64,000 bases of DNA. Origin: Shewanella sp. UCD-KL21. GTDB lineage: Bacteria > Pseudomonadota > Gammaproteobacteria > Enterobacterales > Shewanellaceae. The translations under genes were made by a program, and so were the position numbers. Of this stretch, positions 27,883 through 38,274 are shown one piece after another. The DNA lies in the NCBI RefSeq assembly GCF_001957135.1, contig NZ_MPHK01000013.1:59114-123113 (forward strand). Reading direction: 5' to 3'. Within the stretch, counting starts at the first letter, position 1; each line of letters starts with the position of its first letter. Below the pieces are notes generated by a model. The model had not been told where the DNA came from. It did not search any database and saw only the letters and a list, made by a program, of their open reading frames with translations.

Positions 27883-28350
27883 TTAAATAATAGGTCTGGT
27901 TCGATAATACACTAATGAGGGCATTGCTAAGCCGACTGATAATGCCCCAAGAATGAATACGGTTTTCAGGCCATTAAGAATGACTATCGAAGTTAAATCA
28001 CTACTGACTTGCTCTTGAACACTCAGCTGTACCAAAGCAATTAAGGTATTGTATCCATAGGTGCCCGGTACCATGGGTATGATTGCTGCAACGGCATACA
28101 TTAGCGGCGGCGCGAGATGACGCTTGGCAAAGCGAATCGTTATAACACCGACGATAGCAGCGGCTGCAAATGTCGCCCACTCTATGGGCATATCAAAATG
28201 CATAAGCAGGCTTCTTGAGCTATGCCCAATGGCGCCAGCTACAGCACAAAAAGGTAAGTATCGCTTCGGGACATTAAACAACATCGCAAAGCCTAGCGCT
28301 GGTATTGCTGAAAAAAATCCATCATGCAGCAATTCTAAAATAAGATTCAT
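27883..28350 (-). CDS. yjjB: ThrE-type exporter small subunit, YjjB-like (DUF3815)
   Basis: This 155-residue integral membrane protein has four to five helices (LHDGFFSAIPALGFAMLFNVP, ATFAAAAIVGVITIRFA, LMYAVAAIIPMVPGTYGYNT) and the conserved MVPGTYGYN turn. It is the C-terminal half of the threonine/serine exporter (ThrE) fold, split as in E. coli YjjB. Its start overlaps the YjjP stop by 4 bases (ATGA), so equal co-translation of the two halves is expected. In E. coli the YjjP/YjjB pair exports succinate; whether the substrate is the same here is unknown. Confidence 0.87.
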   Translation of the reverse strand: MNLILELLHDGFFSAIPALGFAMLFNVPKRYLPFCAVAGAIGHSSRSLLMHFDMPIEWATFAAAAIVGVITIRFAKRHLAPPLMYAVAAIIPMVPGTYGYNTLIALVQLSVQEQVSSDLTSIVILNGLKTVFILGALSVGLAMPSLVYYRTRPII

Positions 28351-29111
28351 ATAAACAAAATCCCACCCAATGCCATTGAAAGTGTAATCCCAATGACAGT
28401 AGCCAGTGTTAACAGTGTCGCGTGCCCCCAGCGAGATATCCCCACATTCATGTGGCCTTTAACCATATCTGATATCGCGTTAATTAACGGAAAACCGGGC
28501 ACTAACATCAGCACACTGGCAGCCATTGGGGTTTTAGGGGTTGAGGTTAAATCAGCGATGAAGCCGATTTGGGCAATAAGTGTGGTGATAAAAGCGGTAA
28601 TAGCAAAAATAATAAGCGCATTAAAATGCTGTTTGACTAATGACAATCGCACAGACATGCCAATGGCTGAAGCGCAGAATGTAATAATACACGCGGCAAT
28701 ATCACCACCAAATAAGTGACAAAAACTAGCACAAGATAACCCAATCATCGGGATCAAATATTTTGCCGGATAACTCTTAGGCTCAATGATCTCTAAGCGG
28801 CGTTTAACTTGTTTGGCATTACACACTCCACGCTCTGCCAATAGGCAAATGCGTTGTACTTCACACACCACCTTCATATTGATGCCATGCTCTCGAATAC
28901 GTCGGGTTGTGGTTATACAGCGGCCATGGACTAAACTGGTCAGTACAAGGGAATTGGAGGAAATTGAAAGTTCAACGCTGGCAAGACCCAGCGCTTTACC
29001 TAAGCGCTGACTGATCTCTTCAACAAGATCAGACTCAGCGCCATAGGCTAGAAGTAATTGTGCACTTCGTACAACAAGACGAGTGATATCATTTTGAGTT
29101 TCTGCGTACAC
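28347..29111 (-). CDS. yjjP: ThrE-type exporter large subunit, YjjP-like (DUF1212)
   Basis: This 254-residue protein has a cytoplasmic N-terminal domain (RLVVRSAQLLLAYGAESDLVEE, SISSNSLVLTSLV) followed by five hydrophobic helices starting near residue 118 (YLIPMIGLSCASFCHLFGGD). DUF1212 N-terminus plus membrane part is the first half of the ThrE threonine/serine exporter, completed by YjjB encoded immediately downstream. It starts 14 bases after obgE on the same strand, so it may ride on the rplU-rpmA-obgE transcript. Confidence 0.87.
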   Translation of the reverse strand: MYAETQNDITRLVVRSAQLLLAYGAESDLVEEISQRLGKALGLASVELSISSNSLVLTSLVHGRCITTTRRIREHGINMKVVCEVQRICLLAERGVCNAKQVKRRLEIIEPKSYPAKYLIPMIGLSCASFCHLFGGDIAACIITFCASAIGMSVRLSLVKQHFNALIIFAITAFITTLIAQIGFIADLTSTPKTPMAASVLMLVPGFPLINAISDMVKGHMNVGISRWGHATLLTLATVIGITLSMALGGILFI

Positions 29112-29125
29112 TTGTCTCTCGACTA

Positions 29126-30310
<1,185 letters not shown>

Positions 30311-30503
30311 TTAATGTGTCAATTATAACCTCAAAAGATTGAGATGTGCAGGGAAGCGTAGAAGATACAATCACCATAAATCGCTTACTGCAAAATAAAT
30401 AATCAACGATGTAAAACATCGCAAATACCGCACGTAAATTTAATCCACTAATTTTTAATAAACTAAAGTCTAGCTAACTAAATCAACAATGAAGTAAAAA
30501 AAC

Positions 30504-30533
30504 ACAAAAGCCCCGCCAGAAGGCGGGGCTTTC
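30504..30533 (-). terminator. Rho-independent terminator after rpmA
   Basis: The stem AAAGCCCCGCC pairs with GGCGGGGCTTT around a short AGA loop; on the minus strand it is followed by TTTGTGTTTTTTT. It lies 22 bases past the rpmA stop and separates the ribosomal operon from obgE, at least partly. Confidence 0.9.
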
Positions 30534-30554
30534 AAAGACTGATTAGAGTCTAGA

Positions 30555-30809
30555 TTAAGCTTCGATGCTAATAAACTTACGGTTATTAGGACCTTTTACT
30601 TGAAACTTAACTTTACCGTCTGTTAATGCAAACAAAGTATGGTCACGACCAATACCTACGTTTACACCAGCGTGGAATTTAGTACCACGTTGACGAACGA
30701 TGATGTTACCAGCTACAACTGATTCACCACCAAAACGCTTAACACCAAGACGTTTACTTTCCGAATCGCGGCCGTTACGAGTAGAACCGCCAGCTTTTTT
30801 ATGTGCCAT
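30555..30809 (-). CDS. rpmA: Large ribosomal subunit protein bL27
   Basis: This 84-residue protein starts [16 protein letters not shown], the canonical bL27 N-terminus that reaches the peptidyl-transferase centre, with [10 protein letters not shown] and [13 protein letters not shown] following. It lies 16 bases downstream of rplU in the usual rplU-rpmA operon, and ends at a strong terminator before obgE. Confidence 0.98.
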   Translation of the reverse strand: MAHKKAGGSTRNGRDSESKRLGVKRFGGESVVAGNIIVRQRGTKFHAGVNVGIGRDHTLFALTDGKVKFQVKGPNNRKFISIEA

Positions 30810-30825
30810 GAGTTAGACTCCTAAA

Positions 30826-31137
30826 TTATGCGCTGATCGCTGTGATTTTAACTTCAGTGAACCATTGACGATGGCCCATTTTCTTTTCGTGATGCTTACG
30901 GCGATTGAACTTTTGAATAGTTACTTTCTCACCGCGACCGTGGCTAACCACTTCAGCAACAACTTTACCAGTTGCAACTAGAGGTGCACCAACGTGAACG
31001 TTCTCACCATCAGCAACCAATAATACTTGATCAAACTCTACAGTTTCACCAGTAGCAACTTCAATTTTTTCTAAACGAACTGTATGACCTTCAGCAACAC
31101 GATGTTGCTTTCCGCCACTTTGAAAAACAGCGTACAT
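30826..31137 (-). CDS. rplU: Large ribosomal subunit protein bL21
   Basis: This 103-residue protein is bL21: [18 protein letters not shown] at the start, then [19 protein letters not shown] and the basic [23 protein letters not shown]. It binds 23S rRNA early in 50S assembly. It heads the rplU-rpmA operon and is divergent from ispB across 280 bases. The 5' leader contains CCGGT and ACCGG arms that could form a hairpin, but I cannot confirm an autoregulatory site. Confidence 0.98.
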   Translation of the reverse strand: MYAVFQSGGKQHRVAEGHTVRLEKIEVATGETVEFDQVLLVADGENVHVGAPLVATGKVVAEVVSHGRGEKVTIQKFNRRKHHEKKMGHRQWFTEVKITAISA

Positions 31138-31342
31138 AGCTATTTCACTCCAAATGGACTAACACTCCGGTTCATTGTTATGTTGATACCGGGTGCTAAA
31201 AACTTTTAATGACAATGGGCGCGGATTCTACGGCAAGATTTGCATTCTGGCAAGCGTTAAATTTGAATCAATAAAAAAAGCTCGGCTTAACTCCCACTAT
31301 CTAAGAACAAAAGCTGCCTAAAGCATGAAAATTAGTTAAAAT

Positions 31343-31371
31343 TTGTTAATATACAATTTGAACCTTATATA
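31343..31371 (+). promoter_or_regulatory. Candidate sigma-70 promoter of ispB
   Basis: TTGTTA at 31343-31348, a 17-base spacer, then TATATA at 31366-31371. It lies about 46 bases upstream of the ispB ATG. Both boxes are good but not perfect matches to TTGACA/TATAAT. Confidence 0.4.
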
Positions 31372-31417
31372 GTGGGCAATATAATTTTGTCCGGTAGCCT
31401 AATAACTAGAGACCATT

Positions 31418-32389
31418 ATGGATTTAAACGCCATTCGTCAACTAGCTGATAACGACATGCAAGCCGTAAATCAGTTAATTTACAAACAACTTGAGTCTGA
31501 TGTTGCATTAATAAACCAACTCGGTTTTTACATTATCAATGGCGGTGGTAAACGACTACGCCCATTGCTTTCAGTTTTAGCCGCTCGTGCTATCGACTAT
31601 AAAGGTGAAGAACACCTTAAGTTAGCTGCCATTATAGAGTTTATTCATACGGCATCACTACTACATGATGATGTTGTTGATGAATCAACCTTACGACGTG
31701 GCCGTCAAACCGCTAATGCCCTTTTTGGTAATAGCGCTAGCGTGCTTGTAGGTGACTTTCTCTACACTCGCTCATTCCAGATGATGACAGAGTTAGACAG
31801 CATGAAAGTCCTGCGCGTGCTGGCTGACACCACTAACATTCTTGCAGAAGGCGAGGTGTTACAATTAATGAATTGTAATGACCCTGAGACCACTGAAGAA
31901 AATTATATGCGAGTCATTTACTGTAAAACAGCTAAATTATTTGAAGCCGCGACCTTACTCACAGGTGTTATTGCAGATGTGAGCAAAGAGCAGCAAACGG
32001 CATTAGGTGAATACGGTAAGTTTTTAGGCACTGCGTTCCAGTTAACCGATGACTTGCTTGATTACACCGCAGATGCTGATGAGTTAGGTAAAAACATTGG
32101 TGATGATTTAGCAGAAGGTAAACCTACCTTACCGTTAATTTATGCCATGGCACACGGTAATGATAAAGCTAAAGCCTTGATCAAAGATGCGATTGAAAAT
32201 GGAGATGGCACCAAAGCCATCGACGAAATTGTCGCGGCGTTAAAAGACTCAGGAGCATTAGAGTACACAAAACAAAAAGCCGATGAAGAAGCCGATAAAG
32301 CCATTGCGGCATTAGCGCCAATTGCTGATAGCGAATACAAAACCGCGCTTATCTCATTAGCCAAGATTTCAGTTCAGCGTAATAACTAA
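31418..32389 (+). CDS. ispB: Octaprenyl diphosphate synthase IspB
   Basis: IspB lengthens FPP with IPP to make the octaprenyl side chain of ubiquinone and menaquinone. The 323-residue enzyme has the first aspartate-rich motif LLHDDVVDES near residue 85, GRQTANALFGNSASVLVGDFLYTR-type sequence, and the second motif QLTDDLLDY near residue 212. It is divergent from rplU, as is usual in gammaproteobacteria, and ends at a terminator facing ung. Confidence 0.96.
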   Translation: MDLNAIRQLADNDMQAVNQLIYKQLESDVALINQLGFYIINGGGKRLRPLLSVLAARAIDYKGEEHLKLAAIIEFIHTASLLHDDVVDESTLRRGRQTANALFGNSASVLVGDFLYTRSFQMMTELDSMKVLRVLADTTNILAEGEVLQLMNCNDPETTEENYMRVIYCKTAKLFEAATLLTGVIADVSKEQQTALGEYGKFLGTAFQLTDDLLDYTADADELGKNIGDDLAEGKPTLPLIYAMAHGNDKAKALIKDAIENGDGTKAIDEIVAALKDSGALEYTKQKADEEADKAIAALAPIADSEYKTALISLAKISVQRNN

Positions 32390-32418
32390 AACCACAAACA
32401 TAAGCGGTAACTTGAAAT

Positions 32419-32453
32419 TAAAATGCACTTGATTACAACAAGTGCATTTTTTA
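32419..32453. terminator. Bidirectional terminator between ispB and ung
   Basis: The stem AAAATGCACTT pairs with AAGTGCATTTT around a nine-base loop, with T- and A-tracts on both sides, in the gap between two convergent genes. Confidence 0.85.
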
Positions 32454-32463
32454 TTGCTAAAAC

Positions 32464-33129
32464 CTACACTTGCCAATCAATTGGCGCGTTATTTTGTGCC
32501 ACTAATAATTGATTAATCATTGAAAAATGTTTGCAACCAAAGAACCCACGATAAGCCGATAACGGCGACGGATGCGGCCCAGAAAGAATATGATGCTGAG
32601 GTGAGGTTATCCAGCGGCCTTTTTTTATCGCGTGAGCGCCCCACAGCACAAATATAATCGGTTTATCTTGTTGATTAAGGCATTGCATTACTTGGTCTGT
32701 AAAATGCTCCCAGCCCGCTTTTGAGTGCGAATGAGCCTTACTTTCTTCAACGGTTAAAACCGTATTAAGCAATAACACCCCTTGTTTAGCCCAAGCGCTG
32801 AGGTTGCCATGTGCTGGAATTTCAAAGCCGGCAATATCTTGCTTAAGCTCTTTATAGATATTCACTAAAGAGGGCGGCGTTTTCACGCCCGCTGCTACCG
32901 AAAAACATAAACCGTGAGCTTGCCCTGCCCCATGGTAAGGATCTTGCCCTAATACAACCACTTTTACCTGTTTCAATGGCGTTAACTCAAAAGCTGCAAA
33001 GGTCTCTTTTTGTGGAGGGTATATTACTTTACCTTGCTGGCGCTCCGCCGCTAAAAAATTCATTAATTCAAGATAATAATCTTGCTGTTGTTGCTCATTA
33101 AATAGTTGCTGCCAACTCGCATATTTCAT
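32464..33129 (-). CDS. ung: Uracil-DNA glycosylase Ung
   Basis: Ung removes uracil from DNA. The 221-residue family-1 enzyme shows the water-activating loop [38 protein letters not shown], and the leucine/minor-groove loop [17 protein letters not shown] with its catalytic His. Length fits (about 220-229). It is monocistronic, with the divergent prepilin gene 68 bases upstream. Confidence 0.97.
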   Translation of the reverse strand: MKYASWQQLFNEQQQQDYYLELMNFLAAERQQGKVIYPPQKETFAAFELTPLKQVKVVVLGQDPYHGAGQAHGLCFSVAAGVKTPPSLVNIYKELKQDIAGFEIPAHGNLSAWAKQGVLLLNTVLTVEESKAHSHSKAGWEHFTDQVMQCLNQQDKPIIFVLWGAHAIKKGRWITSPQHHILSGPHPSPLSAYRGFFGCKHFSMINQLLVAQNNAPIDWQV

Positions 33130-33197
33130 CTCATACCTACCTATAACCCCAAAATTAACTTACAATTATTTAACAACACATAACTAAAGATGCCTAA

Positions 33198-33743
33198 ATG
33201 CAAATTGAAAAGCTCAAAATAACTCAAACTGGGTTTACGCTTATAGAACTGGTTGTCGTCATTATTATTCTGGCTATTTTAGCCGTCATCGCTTTGCCTA
33301 AGTTTATCAACCTTCAACAAGATGCGCATGTAGCAAATGTAAAAGCCACAGGCGGCAGCTTCGCAACCGGTATCAGCCTCGCCCATATAAAATGGGCTAC
33401 GTTAGGCTATTCAGGTCCTGCTGATAACCTAGCGATATTTGAAAATGCTGGAGTAGATGGGCAATTAGATATGAATTTATGGGGTTATCCTGCACAAAAT
33501 TGGACCCCGTTTGAGCCTTCACCAAGACTAAACAACGTCGCTGATTGCATATCGGTATGGGAAACCGTACTACAAGATGCGCCCAGTGTGTCAACTACTG
33601 CCGATGCAAACGTATCTGATTATCAAGCCACCTATATAAACCCTGATCAATGTCGCTATTTTTATAACTCATTGACGAATTTATCCATTTACTATGACTC
33701 TCGAAATGGCCAAGTGATCACTGACTCTGACCCAGACAGTTAA
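33198..33743 (+). CDS. Orphan type IV prepilin-like protein
   Basis: This 181-residue protein has a class III signal: short basic leader, then GFTLIELVVVIIILAILAVIALPKF, with cleavage expected before Phe and a Glu at position +5. The soluble domain has two cysteines (VADCISVW and PDQCRYFY) about 40 residues apart. The order and aromatic-rich surface resemble MSHA-type pilins and pseudopilins. No assembly ATPase, platform protein or prepilin peptidase is nearby, so it would depend on a system encoded elsewhere. A start further upstream is unlikely. The role (minor pilin versus pseudopilin) is not decidable from sequence. Confidence 0.85.
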   Translation: MQIEKLKITQTGFTLIELVVVIIILAILAVIALPKFINLQQDAHVANVKATGGSFATGISLAHIKWATLGYSGPADNLAIFENAGVDGQLDMNLWGYPAQNWTPFEPSPRLNNVADCISVWETVLQDAPSVSTTADANVSDYQATYINPDQCRYFYNSLTNLSIYYDSRNGQVITDSDPDS

Positions 33744-33862
33744 AATGAGGTTATTGTTTAATAATTGGATCTAATCCGCAAACTCAATGGTTTTTTACCT
33801 GAATTTAAGTTTCAAAATGGGTAAACTAATTGCAATTAAACCAGTACTAAAAAGTGGAAAAT

Positions 33863-34195
33863 ATGTCAGAACAAAAAACTGAAACAACAATGTACCAAAT
33901 TGCTGATCAATTTATCGCGCTAGCAAACCAACTCAGCCAGCAAGAAAACGATATTGGCAAAGTCGGTACTGCCCTTCGCTTTGCAGCAGCACGATACAAT
34001 GCATTTGAAGCTGCAATTAAGTCTTCAAATTTAGAAGCTGAAAAAGATAATGCCCTAGAGTGGTTTTCAGAAGAGTTCAAAGGAATGTTAAGTGAAAACT
34101 TAAATGACCATATAAAGAACCCACCAGGAAGCCAACAGGCATCAGAAGAAGCCGTTGTTGAGAAAGACGATTCAGTACAAGTATTTAAAAACTAA
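33863..34195 (+). CDS. DUF3144-family protein
   Basis: This 110-residue acidic cytoplasmic protein has YQIADQFIALANQLSQQ, VGTALRFAAARYNAFEAAIKS and WFSEEFKGMLSENLNDHIKNPP, the pattern of DUF3144. It is all-helical and has no assigned function. I use ATG 33863, since the codon nine bases upstream is GTG and offers no better ribosome site. It ends at a strong terminator and stands alone. Confidence 0.8.
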   Translation: MSEQKTETTMYQIADQFIALANQLSQQENDIGKVGTALRFAAARYNAFEAAIKSSNLEAEKDNALEWFSEEFKGMLSENLNDHIKNPPGSQQASEEAVVEKDDSVQVFKN

Positions 34196-34210
34196 CAACT
34201 GCTGTAACCC

Positions 34211-34239
34211 AAAAAAGCCATCACAAGATGGCTTTTTTG
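34211..34239. terminator. Bidirectional rho-independent terminator
   Basis: The stem AAAAAAGCCATC pairs with GATGGCTTTTTT around the loop ACAA. It serves the DUF3144 gene and the convergent LysE-type gene. Confidence 0.9.
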
Positions 34240-34267
34240 GTTTTATCTATCGCTATTAATTTAATAA

Positions 34268-34885
34268 TCAAAATAGGTTTATTAGTACCCGTACCGCGAG
34301 CAAGATAAGCACCACACCTGATAACTTATCAATTAACGCCGCTTTGTTTCGTAACCGATTTAAAATTGGTCCATGGGATAACACCACAGCAATAAGGGTG
34401 TACCAAAGGCCATCAACAACCAAGGGGGTTAGCACGATAACGGTTTGACCTGTCATGGTTTCCGCTGCAAGCACAAACTGACTAAATAAGGCTAAAAAGA
34501 ATAATAAAATCTTAGGATTAAACAAAGATATAGCTAAACCATCTCTTGCAGCATCTAATAAACTTGCCGGTGCGCCAGCCTGTAATTTTTGCTCCATCCC
34601 CCCTTTAGAGTTTAGTGCTTGAAACCCCATCCAAGCCAAATATAACGCCCCCAGAATCGCAATACCATTAAAAATGATGGGCGACTTTTCTAGCACTACC
34701 GCCAGCCCTAATAAGGTCACCAAAGCGTAAACGCCAATACCTATTGAATGTGCCCAGGCACAAACAACACCATGTAATCGCCCACCAGATAAAGTATGTT
34801 TTAACACCATAGCTAAACTAGGGCCTGGAGACATGGCACCTAAACAACAGATAGCTAATAAACCTAACCACGTACTGAGCGTCAT
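34268..34885 (-). CDS. LysE/RhtB-family amino-acid exporter
   Basis: This 205-residue inner-membrane protein has six hydrophobic helices and the family start LGLLAICCLGAMSPGPSLAMVLKHTLSGGR. FNPKILLFFLALFSQFV is the conserved fourth-helix region. LysE/RhtB proteins export amino acids such as lysine, threonine or homoserine lactone by proton antiport. The specific substrate is not predictable here. It is monocistronic and divergent from the thioredoxin-like gene. Confidence 0.9.
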   Translation of the reverse strand: MTLSTWLGLLAICCLGAMSPGPSLAMVLKHTLSGGRLHGVVCAWAHSIGIGVYALVTLLGLAVVLEKSPIIFNGIAILGALYLAWMGFQALNSKGGMEQKLQAGAPASLLDAARDGLAISLFNPKILLFFLALFSQFVLAAETMTGQTVIVLTPLVVDGLWYTLIAVVLSHGPILNRLRNKAALIDKLSGVVLILLAVRVLINLF

Positions 34886-35081
34886 TTCATTTCCTAAATC
34901 ATTATTAAGTGAGTATCGATACCATCAAATACAGATGACTATATTCGTTGAGTTATCTGCAGTTTAGTAAAGGCGTAACGTTAACATGAATGCTCACTGA
35001 CAACATTGCTTTAACCTCAAATTAAGTAAAACTTGATATAGTCGCCTATATCTTCTGCATACTTAACTGAGAACACATCCT

Positions 35082-35612
35082 ATGGCCTTATTGCTGCCAA
35101 TATTACTTGGATTACTGCTAAGCGGTATCGGTTTACTGATTATTCTAAAAATAAAAGGGAATAATATTCCTACTGCGATCATCGTGTTACTCAGTTTTAT
35201 GACCTTTTGTTTTGCAGGGGTGTATTCTTTTTTGCAAAAAGATGAAGATTACAATGCCTATAAACGCTTGCAATGGCAGACGCTTAATCCAAGCCAAATC
35301 GCGCCTTTAGTAGAGCAAGGCTACACGGTATTTGTCGATGTATACGCTGACTGGTGTTTGCCTTGTCGAACCAACCAAGCCAATGTCACCCATAGAGAAA
35401 AAGTCGTTAAGGTACTTGCTGCTGATAATATCATTTTAATGCAAGGCAATTGGACTGAACCTAATGCACTTATCGAAACCTATGTAACCAATGAAGGCGG
35501 TATGGGCACACCCTTTAATAAAGTTTACGGACCTAAGTACCCGCAAGGGATTAGGCTGCCGGCAGTGCTCACCATTGAATCACTGTTTGATACTTTAGCT
35601 GCTGTTAACTGA
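35082..35612 (+). CDS. Membrane-anchored thioredoxin-like protein, DsbD/ScsB gamma-domain type
   Basis: This 176-residue protein has two N-terminal membrane helices (ILLGLLLSGIGLLIILKI and TAIIVLLSFMTFCFAGVYSF), then a thioredoxin domain with the active site DVYADWCLPCRTNQ. The segments after it (NIILMQGNWTEPNALI, MGTPFNKVYGP, GIRLPAVLT) match the C-terminal reducing domain of DsbD and ScsB. The DsbD membrane electron-transfer core and alpha domain are missing, so it is a stand-alone gamma-like module, presumably facing the periplasm. It may take electrons from another DsbD or reduce a specific partner. The gene is monocistronic. Confidence 0.75.
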   Translation: MALLLPILLGLLLSGIGLLIILKIKGNNIPTAIIVLLSFMTFCFAGVYSFLQKDEDYNAYKRLQWQTLNPSQIAPLVEQGYTVFVDVYADWCLPCRTNQANVTHREKVVKVLAADNIILMQGNWTEPNALIETYVTNEGGMGTPFNKVYGPKYPQGIRLPAVLTIESLFDTLAAVN

Positions 35613-35658
35613 TTCGATTATTATTTAGCAAGTTAAACTCACTCAATAAATTTATCGT

Positions 35659-35688
35659 AAAAAAAAGACTGCAGATGCAGTCTTTTTG
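35659..35688. terminator. Bidirectional rho-independent terminator
   Basis: The stem AAAAAGACTGC pairs with GCAGTCTTTTT around the loop AGAT, with an A-run on the left and T-run on the right. It lies between the thioredoxin-like gene and the convergent TonB receptor gene. Confidence 0.9.
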
Positions 35689-35703
35689 GTTCAAGTTAAA
35701 CGC

Positions 35704-38274
35704 TTAAAAGCTATAAGTTAACTTACCGTAGTAGAAGCCACCGTTATAATCGAATGGGCCACTTTCATAGTAAACTGCACCTAGAGCACCTAAAGTACCG
35801 TCTTTAAGCTTTTGAGCTTCTTGGTCGAAGATATTATTCGCACCCACTGAGATAGTTAATGCGTCAACTACCGTATAGCTCACTTCAAGGTCAACAGTGA
35901 AAGCAGAATCTGCAGTTTCAGAACCCCAATCAGACGTATCATCGGCATGGGTTGCATAGTATTCACCAAAGTAATTACCACGTAACGACACGTTTAAATC
36001 ATCCCAGGTTTGATTCCAAGTTAAGGTTGCACGATGAGCAGGAATACCATCTTCTAAGCGACGCACTTTACCTTCATCAGTCGTATCTGGGTCAAACTTA
36101 TCAACGTTTGTATCCGTCCAGCCATAGGCAAGACTGAACATTGAGTCACCAGACATCAGCTCTGTTTCATAGGAACCCACAATATCAATACCTTGAGTGG
36201 TAGTATCAAAGTCATTGGTATAATAAGTAACCGCTGAAATTAACTCAGGGAATTCAACTCCCGCCGCTCTTAGCTCATCATAATCGTCAGCTTGTACTTC
36301 AATTTGACTTGACTGCGCCAGACGGCCTGTCACTTCAATATTGTAGTAATCAACGGTTAAGAAAAAGTCTTCATATTCAAATACCGTACCTAACGCAAAG
36401 CTGATAGATTCTTCAGGATCTAGGACTTCACCACCATAAAATGCCGCTAACGGATCCGTTGGTGGAGCAATAAATGTCTGGATCAAATCACCGTTTACAA
36501 TCGAGGTCTGGGTGTTAACCACATTCTCTTGACCGACGGTTGGCGCTCTAAATCCGGTGCTGTGCGAGCCACGAATTGAGAAGTAATCATTCACTGAGTA
36601 CTGGGTAGAGATTTTATAATTTAAGGTATCACCAAAAGTAGAAAAATCTTCATAACGCAGCGCTAAACCTAATAACCAATCATCAGTTAAATACGCTTCA
36701 ACATCGGCATAAATACCAATATTGGTTCGAGAGTTTTTACCCGCAGCTTCAGGACCAAAACCTTTAAAGCCATGGGAACCAATATTGAAACCTTGATCCG
36801 CGTATGGGCCTGCTAACCAAGATGCCTCTTCGCCTTGGGTAATTTCAAATGACTCTTCACGCCATTCAAAACCAGTGGCAAAACTAATATCTTCAAGTGA
36901 ACCAAGAGTGAAATAGCGCGAGAAATCGAGGTTGACTGTGGTTTCAACTTGCTCGTAAGCACCGGTATCAAAATCAGTTTGGGTGTCTTCAGGATTCGCC
37001 GCTAAACCTAAAGAAGGGTTAAGGGAGTTTCTTAAACTAAAGCTTGCTTTGTTGGCACCAGTACCTGCACTAGCATCATAAGCCCACTCACCAAATTCAC
37101 CTTCAAAACCTAAGAAGAAAGACATATCTTCAATGGTGCCAGCAAATTGAGGGGTGTAACCACCTGGGCGCACTTGGTTCATTGAGAAACAGTTAGGATC
37201 TGCAACCATTGCCGCATATTCTGGGGTATCAAGTACATTAGCTACATTCGCTGGCACAACATCACATGTTGATGGATCGCCATTTACTGCACCCACTAGT
37301 AAGGTTTCACCGCCATCAAGGGAGTAAACATTGCCACGGTTATGGGGGTTACGGTAATAGAAACCACCGATGGCATCTCTTGACGAAACGTTACCAAATG
37401 CATAAAGGCTGTGCTTATCATTAAAATCAAAGCCAAGATTCGCAAATACAGTGTAATCATCTTTAATTTCTGGGTTACCCCAGATTTGGGCAGGATCATT
37501 AACGAAGGTATTTCCTCCCGCGATCAAGCCCGCAGCATCAGGACGCTGCACACTGCGGCTAGTTGCATCAGCCGTTTTATATTGAGCACTGAGGTTTATA
37601 AAACCGGCATCAGTTAGTGGCAAACCAATATTGCCGTCAACGGTTGTTGTAGCGCCATCACCTTCGTAATATTCACCGTGTGAAACAGAGACTGAACCTC
37701 CTTCAGCGCTATCTTTTAATTGGAAGTTCATCACTCCCGCAATCGCATCAGAACCATATTGCGCCGCAGCGCCATCACGCAGTACTTCAACTTGTTTCAA
37801 CGCAATACTTGGAATGACTGAAATATCAGGTCCTTGAGCACCATCATTAATACCACCACCTTGGAATGCAATCACAGACGCACGATGACGTCGCTTACCA
37901 TTAACAAGGATTAAGGTGCTGTCTGAAGGCAGACCACGTAAATTGACTGGGCGAACAAGGGTTGCGGCATCACTAATAGGCTGAGCACGCGAGTTAAATG
38001 ATGGCACTGAGGTGACTAACATATCAATCATGTCAGTAGAGCCGTTCTTCCTTAAATCATCAGCGCTAATGATATCCACAGGAACAGGCGACTCACCCAC
38101 TGAACGCGGCGCAGCGCGGCTACCTACTACTGCAATTTTTTCTACATTCTCTGCAACTTCTTCTTCCGCTGCAGCGACTTGAGTAGACATGACTGAACCG
38201 GTCAATGCTACAGTTATTGCGAGGCTTAATGAGCTAAAGCCAAACTTCTTGGTTTTCTTTAGATTGGTCATCAT
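35704..38274 (-). CDS. TonB-dependent outer-membrane receptor
   Basis: This 856-residue receptor has a signal peptide (LSLAITVALTGSVMSTQVAAA), a TonB-box-like segment (VEKIAVVGSRAA), a plug domain (VPVDIISADDLRKNGSTDMID, VNLRGLPSDSTLILVNGKRRHR, VLRDGAAAQYGSDAIAGVMNF) and a 22-strand barrel ending in YYGKLTYSF. The HRASVIAFQGGGINDGAQGPD segment is typical of a large receptor subgroup in Shewanella, Caulobacter and Xanthomonas whose substrates are mostly unknown. No Fur box was found upstream and no transport genes flank it, so neither iron nor sugar specificity can be claimed. The next gene, a FadD-type ligase, is divergent. Confidence 0.93.
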   Translation of the reverse strand: MMTNLKKTKKFGFSSLSLAITVALTGSVMSTQVAAAEEEVAENVEKIAVVGSRAAPRSVGESPVPVDIISADDLRKNGSTDMIDMLVTSVPSFNSRAQPISDAATLVRPVNLRGLPSDSTLILVNGKRRHRASVIAFQGGGINDGAQGPDISVIPSIALKQVEVLRDGAAAQYGSDAIAGVMNFQLKDSAEGGSVSVSHGEYYEGDGATTTVDGNIGLPLTDAGFINLSAQYKTADATSRSVQRPDAAGLIAGGNTFVNDPAQIWGNPEIKDDYTVFANLGFDFNDKHSLYAFGNVSSRDAIGGFYYRNPHNRGNVYSLDGGETLLVGAVNGDPSTCDVVPANVANVLDTPEYAAMVADPNCFSMNQVRPGGYTPQFAGTIEDMSFFLGFEGEFGEWAYDASAGTGANKASFSLRNSLNPSLGLAANPEDTQTDFDTGAYEQVETTVNLDFSRYFTLGSLEDISFATGFEWREESFEITQGEEASWLAGPYADQGFNIGSHGFKGFGPEAAGKNSRTNIGIYADVEAYLTDDWLLGLALRYEDFSTFGDTLNYKISTQYSVNDYFSIRGSHSTGFRAPTVGQENVVNTQTSIVNGDLIQTFIAPPTDPLAAFYGGEVLDPEESISFALGTVFEYEDFFLTVDYYNIEVTGRLAQSSQIEVQADDYDELRAAGVEFPELISAVTYYTNDFDTTTQGIDIVGSYETELMSGDSMFSLAYGWTDTNVDKFDPDTTDEGKVRRLEDGIPAHRATLTWNQTWDDLNVSLRGNYFGEYYATHADDTSDWGSETADSAFTVDLEVSYTVVDALTISVGANNIFDQEAQKLKDGTLGALGAVYYESGPFDYNGGFYYGKLTYSF

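Noticed and set aside
31138..31417. L21-type autoregulatory leader of rplU
   Set aside because: CCGGT/ACCGG arms exist, but I cannot match them to a known leader structure; only noted under rplU.
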